A stretch of DNA of 64,000 bases from Capsicum annuum (lineage: Eukaryota; Streptophyta; Magnoliopsida; Solanales; Solanaceae), in NCBI RefSeq assembly GCF_002878395.1, contig NC_061112.1, forward strand, positions 39,782,559 through 39,846,558. The letters are read 5' to 3'. The translations under genes and the position numbers were made by a program. Under the pieces are notes generated by a model. The model did not search any database, was not told where the DNA came from, and saw only the letters and a program-made list of their open reading frames with translations. This document shows positions 56,594 through 64,000 of the stretch, piece after piece (positions within the stretch are counted from its first letter, which is position 1; every line of letters starts with the position of its first letter).

Positions 56594-58400
56594 TGTTGGT
56601 GTATGCCCAACTCTAGGGGTCGAGGAAATCCCTTACTCCCATTGAATCTTGAACCAGAGAGACTGCTAAAAATGGATTGTGCTATGATTGAACCAATATG
56701 TGCATGTAATTTAGAAGCGATTTGAGCTTATTCGCTTTCCATACCTCCTTCTGCTCTTAGTGATCCATAGAATATTTTAAACTGACAGACAGAGAAGATG
56801 CTAGCAGAGGTAGCTTAACATCAGAGTAGAGTGGCTGAATAGGTCAGGTTAGCTCAGTAGTCAGAACTAGCCAAGCTAAGACTGGTAGATGGAGTGCAAG
56901 GTAGCAGAGCTCGAGTGATCCTAGTATATCAGTATCTAAAACCGTATGATAAAGATGATTATATGGGATATGTTAAGCCGGCAGAGACAAGAGCCATTAT
57001 TTCTCCTGCTTTATCCCCAAATAGTAAGTTTGATATTACATGTGCAAAGATCTAGCTGCTGAATTTAAATAGTGTATTTTTGGGGTTGTCAACAGATGAT
57101 GTGAATATGAATCTTGCCAATTATACTAGGCTCTTCACTTTGTATACTATTCTGAGGGTGGATCAGGAAGCATTGAGATTGAAGTTCTTCCATTCTCATT
57201 AATCGGAGAAGCATAAGTGTGGTTGGGGGAACTTCCTAGAGGCTCAATCATTAATTGGAGTAAGTTGCGTAGATAGTTTTTGAACTACTTTTTTCCACCT
57301 GCCAGGATACTACAGTTGAATGATGAACTCTACAACTTTAGGCAGTTGCTTGCTGAGTCCACGTATGACGCATGGTTTCGATTCAAAAAAAAGTTAAGCA
57401 TGGTACCTAATCACCGAATTCCAGTGTCTAATTTGCTGGAGATATTCTATAGATCCCTGAATATAAGCTCTAGGACAATGAAAGACACAATATCTAGAGG
57501 CATATTTATGCATCTGCATTGGGCTATAGCATAGGAAATGCTAGATGAGATCTTTGTTACTAACCAATGATGGCATATTTAGGAGATTGATAGGGGTGCT
57601 GGTACATATGCCATTGGAGATTCTAGTGAATACAAGGTTGGTGATTATTTGGTAGCACAAGATGTTGCACAGTTTAGAATGAATATTAGGCTTCTTACAT
57701 AACTGTTTACAACGATGAATTCTAAAAAAGTGAATTCATTAAAGGTACAAGGGTCTACATCCAGGCTTATGAGTCTGACGTAGATAAGGAAGCTAAGTAT
57801 CTAGATCGAGAAGTGGCAGATTTTCAAGCGAAGGGGCAAGAAAGCCAAGGCTAAAACTACTATGGCGTCAAGTAATGAGATAGAAACAGAGAGTAAGATG
57901 GTGATTGGAGGCATAAGGATGACTATAATCAGAAGAGTAAGAGATATATTCCATCGAACAACCTAGATACTGAGTCAAAAATGGAAGTAATATTGTCAAA
58001 GCTAGTGAAAGGCTTAGAAAGTTAGGAGAGTAGTCTTAAGGAGATTAAGGCAGACATATTAGGGTTAAATCAGAAAGTTGAGTCACATGCCACCGTAATA
58101 AAACAACTAGAGCAACAGTTTGGAAAAATATTGGCCACAATTAATTAGAGGCAGCCTGACACTCTTCCCAATAATATAGTGTAAAATTTGAAAAATGATA
58201 GTCATTGTCATGCTATTACCACTCATAGTGGTAAAACCGCCATAGATCCTCCTATGCCTACTATAAAAGAGCCAAGGATTAATGGTGACGAGATTAATAT
58301 TGATAAGACACCTGTAGTAGGTTTTAAACAATCAAAGGTATTAAGGATAAATGAAAGGGAAAGGTTGATGATCCAGTGTTGAAGACTATTCCGAGATCTC
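56594..58400 (+). pseudogene. gag of element G (decayed)
   Basis: Opens near 56594 with MPNSRGRGNPLLPLNLEPER. Follow-on pieces are FLGLSTDDVNMNLANYTRLF (usual 'GL..EDP..HI..F'), WGNFLEAQSLIGVS, then 57280-57534 with ARFRQ-like, DAWFRFKKKLSMVPNHRIP. Near 58000-58250 come a coiled part (LEQQFGKILATIN) and LPNNIV, NDSHCHAITTHSGKTAIDPP, the conserved Athila block before protease ('..NPK.D..C.AVTTRSGK'). Many stops. Confidence 0.85.
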
Positions 58401-59280
58401 TCCCACCTTTTCCTCAAAGGCTAAAGAATAAATAAGAAGTTGAATATCAAAAGTTCCTATTGATATTAAATTAAACTTCTATAAATATTCCCCTAGTAGA
58501 GCCATTGGACCAGATGCCTGGATATGAAAAATTTATGAAAGGTCTAGTAACTAAAAAGCGGAATGTGAGTTATGAGCCCCCTAATAATGTACACCACAGT
58601 AGTGCTGTAGCTTCCATCCCTTGCACTAATGGGTCCTTTAATATTTCTCGAGCTTTATGCTATTTATGGTCCAGTATTAATCTTATATCGCTGGTTATGT
58701 TTAAGCAGTTGGGGTTGAGGACACCTAAACCAACATCTATGAGCTTGTTAATGGCAGACCAAACCATTAAAAAACTGGTGGGTATTCTTTGTGATGTGAT
58801 GTTGAAAGTGGAGTCCTTCATCTTTTTAGTCGATTTTGTGATTCTAGATGTGAGGCTAAATTCTAAGTCCCAATCATCTTGGATAGACCCTCCCTAGGTA
58901 TGGGTAGGTCATTGGTTGATATGGAGTAGGGACACATGAGGTTCAAACTCAATAGGGAACAAGTGATGTTCAATGTCTGCCAGTCAATAAAGTAGCCTGA
59001 TGATATGCGGGTAGCATCTATGGTTGACACCATTGATGACGAGGTTGATGTAGTGATTATTCTAATTAAGGAAAGGATGGGTGTTGAAACATTGGCAATA
59101 GTGATTATGAATTTTAATAGTGATAGAATTGAGAAATATGATGAGATAGTGGACACTCTGTATGGGAGAGGTTCTTACACTTATGCTCCAAATAAGCTTG
59201 ATCTGGATCTAAAAAATAGAATCACTCCTCTAGGTCGACCATTTATGAGGAGCCACCAATCTTGGAGTTAAAAGCCCTCC
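58401..59280 (+). pseudogene. Protease region of element G
   Basis: 58505-58897 reads MDQMPGYEKFMKGLVTKKRN, then IPCTNGSFNISRALCYLWSS (usual 'FAKALCDLGASINLMP': Asp lost), KQLGLRTPKPTSMSLLMADQ, and KVESFIFLVDFVILDVRLNS. The following IILDRPSLGMG-like, VDMEXG, and FNVCQSIK-like parts are in other frames to about 58995. Athila protease is recognised by 'LLMADRTVK.P.GIL.DVLV'. The catalytic D-S/T-G motif is not preserved. Confidence 0.85.
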
Positions 59281-60240
59281 CTTATCATATGTGTTATATA
59301 TTTTTGGGGGGCGACAATACCCTACCGGTAATTATTGCACCTAACTTGGTTGATATTGACGTAGAGGCATTGTTATCAGTGTTGCAAAGGTTTAAAAGAG
59401 CTATTGGGTGGACCATTATAGATATTGTGGGTACTCTACCTGGCATTTGTACTCATAAAATCCATCTTGAATCTTACTGCATTTCTAATATTGAGAATCA
59501 ACATCGGTTAATCCTCCTATATAGGAAGTGGTAAAGAAAGAAATTATCAAGTGGTTAGATATTGGTTTACCCCATTACAGATAGTAAGTGGGTCAGTCCT
59601 GTTCAATGCATCCTAAAGAAATATGGAATTACTGTAGTCCCAAATGAGAAAAATAAGTTTGTGCCAATGAGGCCAGTCACAGGTTGGAGAGTGTGCATAG
59701 ACTATAAAAAGCTGAATATATGGACTTAGAAGAACCATTTTCTCTGTCGTTTATGGATCTGATGTTGGACAGGTTAGCAGGCAAGATTCGGTATTGTTTT
59801 CTTGATTGGTATTCGGGTTATAATTAGATCACTATTGCACCTGAAGACAAAGAAAAAATAACCTTTACCTACCTTATTCGACTTTTGTATTCAAAAGAAT
59901 TCTATTTGGGTTGTGCAATGCTCTCGCTAACTTTCAGAGATGTATAATGCCGATATTCTTTGATATGGTGGACGAGACCATTGAGGTATTTATGGATGAT
60001 TTTCCTACGGTTGGTGATACTTTTGACGACTATTTAGTCCATTTGTCCAAGGTTCTTCATAGATGTAAGGAATGCAAGTTAGTGTTAAATTGAGAAAAGT
60101 TTCATTTCATGGTAAAAGAAGGAATTATGCTTAGGCATAAGATCTAGAAAAGGGGAATAAAGGTGGATAAGGAAAAAATTGAAGTAATTGAGAAGCTTCC
60201 ACCACTAGTCTAGGTGAAGGGTATTCAAATTTTTTTGGGC
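59281..60240 (+). pseudogene. Reverse transcriptase of element G (decayed)
   Basis: Pieces: LPVIIAPNLVDIDVEALLSV and LQRFKRAIGWTIIDIVGTLP (59310-59440; usual 'H...AIGWTI.DI.GI.P..C.H'), DSKWVSPVQCILKKYGITVV and PVTGWRVCIDYKKLN (59580-59720), and IRFLFGLCNA-like followed by ANFQRCIMPIFFDMVDETIE and VFMDDFPTVGDTFDDYLVHL (59911-60093). The catalytic FMDD box is present. Frameshifts at several points. Confidence 0.88.
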
Positions 60241-60830
60241 TATGCTGGATTTACCGGTATTTCATTAAGGATTTCTCAAACATTACAGACCCTCTATGTA
60301 AGCTTCTTGAGAAAGAGGTGAAGTTTGATTTTGATGAGGTATGTCAAAAGGCTTTTGAGTTTTTTAAGGAGCGGTTCGTGTCATCCCTTATTATAATGTA
60401 CCTCAGTGGTCCTTACCATTTGGATCCTGTATGATGCAAGCAGTGTGGTCATAGGTATAGTCCTAGGCCAAAGTCAAGAAAAGATACTTGACCCAACTTA
60501 CTATGTCAACAAAGAATTAAACCCCTCTCAAAAGAAATATACTATTACTAAGCAAGAGTTTTTAGCAGTGGTTTTTTTCTTTGAAAAATTTTGGGCCTAA
60601 TTGATTGGGACTGAGATCATCGTTCACACAAATCATGCAGCCTTGAGATACCTAATGGCAAATAAAGATGAAAATCTGAGATTGATTTGTCGGGTTCTCT
60701 TGCTTCAAGAGTTTGATTTTGAGGTGAAGGACCGGAAAGGAACGAAAAATTAAGTTCCAGATCATTTGTCCATACTTGAGGAAGAAGCAATGCAGAAAGT
60801 AGTGGGATAGGTTTTAAATTGATGATACTT
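60241..60830 (+). pseudogene. RNase H of element G
   Basis: YFIKDFSNITDPLCKLLEKE and AFEFFKERFVSSLII lead into 60406-60600 with YDASSVVIGIVLGQSQEKIL, VNKELNPSQKKYTITKQEFL and AVVFFFEKF. Then IIVHTNHAALRYLMANK-like sequence follows in frame with FDFEVKDRKG and PDHLS. The Asp and Glu of the active site (YDAS, QEFL) are visible. Stops after 60600. Confidence 0.88.
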
Positions 60831-60989
60831 TTCCAGACGAGCAAATTTTGGCATTATCGCAAGATCTAATTCCCTGGTTTGTTGATTTTGCCAATTACTT
60901 GGCAAGTGATATTGTCCTAGAAGACTTATCCTTCTAGTAGATAAAGAGATTTATGCAAGAGGTAAGAAAGTTTTTCTGGGATGAGCCTT

Positions 60990-62129
60990 ATTTATTCTGG
61001 ATTTATGCAGATGGTATGATTCATAGATGTATCTAGGGGTGGAGATGATGAGTATTCTTAAGTCTTATCATGCTTCACCTGTTCGGGGTCACCATGGAGA
61101 AACCAGAACAACCCACAAAATCTTGCATTATGGGTATTACTGCCTATAATCTACAAGGATGCTAATGACTTTGCACTAGCCTGTGACCAATTGCAGTGTC
61201 AAGGAAATATATCTAAAAGCCATAAACTCCCTATGAACCCTATTCTAAAGTTATAGTTATTTGATGTGTGGGGAATTGACTTTATAGGTCCTTTTGTGAG
61301 ACTCCATGGTATGAAATACATTCTGGTTACGGTTGACTATGTGCCAAAATAGGTGAAAGCAGTAGCGCTCTGTAACAATGAAGGTAGAAGTGTCACCATA
61401 TTTCTAAGGAAACATATTTTTTCTCAGTTTGGCACTCCACGTGCAATAATTAGTGATCATGGGTCATATTTCTGTAATCGTCTATTCAAGAGTCCGCTTG
61501 AGAAATATGGAATAAGGCATAAGATAGAAACAATTTATCACCCTCAGACAAGTGGACAGGTTGAGTTCTCTAATAGAGAGATCAAGTTTATATTGGCAAA
61601 GACTGTGAAGCTAGATGATACATTATGGGCCTACCAAACAGCTTTTAAGACCCCTATAGGTGCCTCACCATATCATCCTGTGTTTGTAAAGGCATACCAC
61701 TTGCCTATTGAACTTGTTCACAAGGCACTGTGGGCACTCAAAAAGCTAAATTTTGAGTGGAAAAATGCAACAAAGTTGAGGATGGACAAGATAAATGAGT
61801 GGGATGAGTTTTGACTTTGGGCTTACGAGAGTTCTATGTTGTACAAGGAGAAGATAAAGATGCATCAGAATTGAAAAATTGAGAAAAGAGTGTTTGATCT
61901 TAGTGATTAGGTTTTTCTATATAATTCAAGACTTCTCTTGTTTCCTGGCAAGCTGAAGTCTAGTTGGTATGGATCGTTCACTGTGGTGAAGGTGTTCCTG
62001 TATGGTACTATCAAGCTAAAGCGTGATTGTGAAACCCCGTTCAAAGTGAATGGGCAAAGGGTCAAGCACTGTATGGGTAGCACTGAGGAAGTAAAAGTGG
62101 TTGATGATTTGAGCCTTGGTGAAGTCTGA
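60990..62129 (+). pseudogene. Integrase of element G
   Basis: The zinc-binding HH...CC region is at 61070-61220 (GHHGETRTTHKILHYGYYC-like, ACDQLQCQGNISKSHKLP). The core is 61300-61814 with [46 protein letters not shown] and [19 protein letters not shown]. Element 1 and G both have TAG after VDYVxK where TGG (Trp) is usual. The tail 61938-62129 (FPGKLKSSWYGSFTVVKVFL, FKVNGQRVKHCMGS) is the Athila end. It has the 153-residue open piece 61353-61814. Confidence 0.88.
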
Positions 62130-63600
62130 GTAACAAAGGCAACTGAGTCGTGCCACGACGTTAAATCGATTGTTGCATGGAAGGAAACCCTTACGGTGAG
62201 TTAGATAAATTTGAGTATCCAACCTATCCAAATTGCACCACGATGTTAAATTAAGTGTTGTGTGGGTTTCAACCCATGTTTGGTCTTTATTTGATTATAG
62301 GGTAACTTGTGTGTTCAGTGTGCAGGGCTAGAGATTGTAGAAGAAGACCGAAAAACATTTTTGGTCCTAGGCCATACGAGCCACTTCACGAGCCATAACC
62401 AGACCTCAAGACTTATGACTAAGAGTCGTAGGGACCTGGGACTCAGTTTACCTTTAGGTATTTTGTTTCTGGAGTCATTACAACTCTCAGAACGAGTCGT
62501 AGTCAGTGACTATGACTCGTTACCTTGAGTCTTGATGAATGGAAATCTAGGTAAAGTCCAGTCATTATAAGGGGATTCCATAACCCATAGTGTGATATTA
62601 CAAGTTTTAGTAAAGATTCATAAGTAGGCCGAACATCACAGGACTGGCGGCTCAACCCAGTCCAATTTAACTGATTTAAACATAGGAATTCAATCCAAAT
62701 GATTACAATTCCCAAATTCAAATCTTGTTACTCCCTCTATTCCCTTCGTCGACTAACCCAACACAAAAATAGTCCATATTCATCCCTTAAACTTAGAATT
62801 CAACTAAGAAAAATCTCCCAAAGTCGAAAATCTGAAGAGTTAAGGAACAAAATCATTGAAGTCAAGAAATCAAAGTCTCAAGTAAACAAGTGAGTATTTC
62901 GTGCTTAAATTTCTATATACTATGTTAATTCTTTAATGTGTAAGAGCTTCTCGGGTTTCTTGATTGAAATGTGTGTGCATACATATAACGGAGTCCTACT
63001 CTTTAGTAATTTGTAATGTAATGTGTTAAAGGGTCTAAATATGAACTTTGTGCTATAAATTATTGATTAGGGATGAAGTAGGAGCTATTGATTATTGTTC
63101 TAAAGTGTAGTGTTTTATTGGTAAGAGGTATCTTGAAATAGCTCTTATAAAAAATCATGTTGTAGTGGCTACGAGACTCGTTACAACTCGTAGGATCACT
63201 AACAAGTCATTACATGACTCGTAACCACAGGAAATATTATTGATTAGAATAGTGTGGGTTCTGTTAACATTATGAATCATCTCAAAGAGTCGTAGTCACA
63301 CTGTACGACTCCCAGTCAGGAGTTATAATGAATCGAAAGGGTATTGCATAAGGAAAGTATTTTTGGTCTTTTAATGAGTGTTGGAAATGAGTCATAGTCT
63401 AACATTACAACTCGTTAGGAGGACTTGTTGCTTAACCAGTGAATATCAATTAGCCATCCCTCCACCTTACGAGTCTCTTAACAACTCATAATCGGAAGAT
63501 ATGATTCATATCCTGAGTCATAGAGTTCATAAATCATGCTAAACTTACACCAAATTTTCTTGTTTTTCTTTTCTTTTCTTAGAATATACTAACAGATATG
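62130..63600 (+). other. Noncoding, palindrome-rich region after integrase of element G
   Basis: Starts with two related segments, GTGCCACGACGTTAAAT (62149 on) and GCACCACGATGTTAAAT (62235 on), the second followed by a perfect hairpin TGGGT-TTCA-ACCCA (62263-62276). From 62370 to 63540 words of the type GAGTCGTA/TACGACTC recur, including a 31-bp near-perfect palindrome at 62491-62521. No supported coding frame; the short ones (62307-62528, 62699-62893) have no recognisable motif. A corresponding region exists in element 1. Confidence 0.7.
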
Positions 63601-63616
63601 TTTCAGCAAGTAGCAA

Positions 63617-63981
63617 TGGCTCCGAAAGTTGATTTGACAAAGAAATAATCATCAAAGAATCAAACCTCAAAGAAGCCTGCCTTGAAATCCACATGTCAAC
63701 TCACTAATAAGGATATGGATAAGTTAAGAGGATAAGTAAAGGAATACCAAGTGGTGGGGAAGGTATTTCCAAGGGGAAAGAGACCTCGGGGTGCCAAAGT
63801 GACACCACCCAAAACTATGCCCAGAGGGAAGAACCCCAGCACCTCACCACCCCATTCTTCATTCTCTTCTGAGGAAAACACTGATGATGGAGATAATTGT
63901 GAGGCTACAAGTGAGGGTGAATCCATCTATGAAAAAGAAAATAATGAGAATGGGGATGAAGATAAAGACGGGCCTAAATAA
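63617..63981 (+). pseudogene. Start of the Athila post-integrase ORF (element G), decayed
   Basis: ATG at 63617 gives MAPKVDLTKK then a stop. The same frame area goes on with SKNQTSKKPALKSTCQLT and, from 63751, the open piece MVGKVFPRGKRPRGAKVTPP, with SSFSSEENTDDGDNCEATSE and an acidic end before a stop at 63979-63981. A basic, Ser/Pro-rich start followed by an acidic stretch is common at the beginning of the plant 'putative transposon protein'/env-like ORF that follows integrase in Athila. Function unknown; most of it would lie beyond the window. Confidence 0.45.
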
Positions 63982-64000
63982 TGAGATAAGAGTAGGAGTG

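Larger units (their letters stand above)
56089..64000 (+). mobile_element. Athila-like Ty3/gypsy retrotransposon G, 5' complete, runs off the window
   Basis: Begins with a 5' LTR of about 415 bp, then the tRNA-Asp PBS, gag, protease, RT, RNase H, integrase, a long palindrome-rich noncoding part and the start of a further ORF near 63617. This order (extra ORF after integrase) is Athila. The 3' LTR is beyond the window. All genes are decayed. It cuts element F at about 56088. Confidence 0.88.

Noticed and set aside
62699..62893. Short basic frame after integrase of element G
   Set aside because: No motif, AT-rich noncoding zone; kept only as part of the noncoding region entry.

Overview
This 64 kb window looks like repeat-rich, gene-poor plant nuclear DNA, almost certainly from a solanaceous plant (Solanum/Capsicum/Nicotiana group; no species can be named). 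Clues are AT-rich sequence, a SINE with the typical solanaceous tail, a SIRE-type copia element with an env-like ORF, Tekay-type chromoviruses with 2.5-3.1 kb LTRs, and Athila elements primed by tRNA-Asp. I found no intact protein-coding gene, tRNA or rRNA. Nearly every recognisable coding stretch is a decayed transposon fragment full of stops and frameshifts.

Layout. 1-4682: 3' half of an Athila-like Ty3/gypsy element (RNase H, integrase, long 3' untranslated region, 3' LTR with 92-bp tandem repeats). 4686-9263: a decayed LINE. 9264-12560: the only stretch that looks like former host DNA, with a MITE-like element, a candidate cysteine-rich peptide exon (minus strand), a SINE, and an F-box/LRR-type pseudogene (minus strand). 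12575-35826: a SIRE-like Ty1/copia element on the minus strand. Its integrase is split by a Tekay-like element A (17717-33837, noncoding interior), and A's own LTR is split by a coding Tekay element B (24643-32796). The three-level nest is supported by target-site duplications. 35827-35894: a scrap of the LTR of element D. 35895-37084: a minus-strand block with a tRNA-Met primer-site motif and a chain of short, closely packed Lys/Glu-rich ORFs, a candidate endogenous pararetrovirus remnant. 37856-40961: a solo Tekay LTR. 42661-53451: element D, arranged LTR-interior-LTR-interior-LTR, with noncoding 1.65 kb interiors. 53803-56088: truncated Tekay element F (LTR end, gag, PR/RNase H junction). 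56089-64000: Athila-like element G, from its 5' LTR and PBS through gag, PR, RT, RNase H and IN, then a palindrome-rich 3' region and the start of a downstream ORF.

How the parts relate. The window records successive insertion, unequal recombination and illegitimate deletion. The most unusual signals are noncoding. The transcribed part of the Tekay-type LTRs carries arrays of short hairpin modules with a shared loop core but different self-complementary stems. The Athila elements carry different, equally palindrome-rich arrays in matching noncoding regions.
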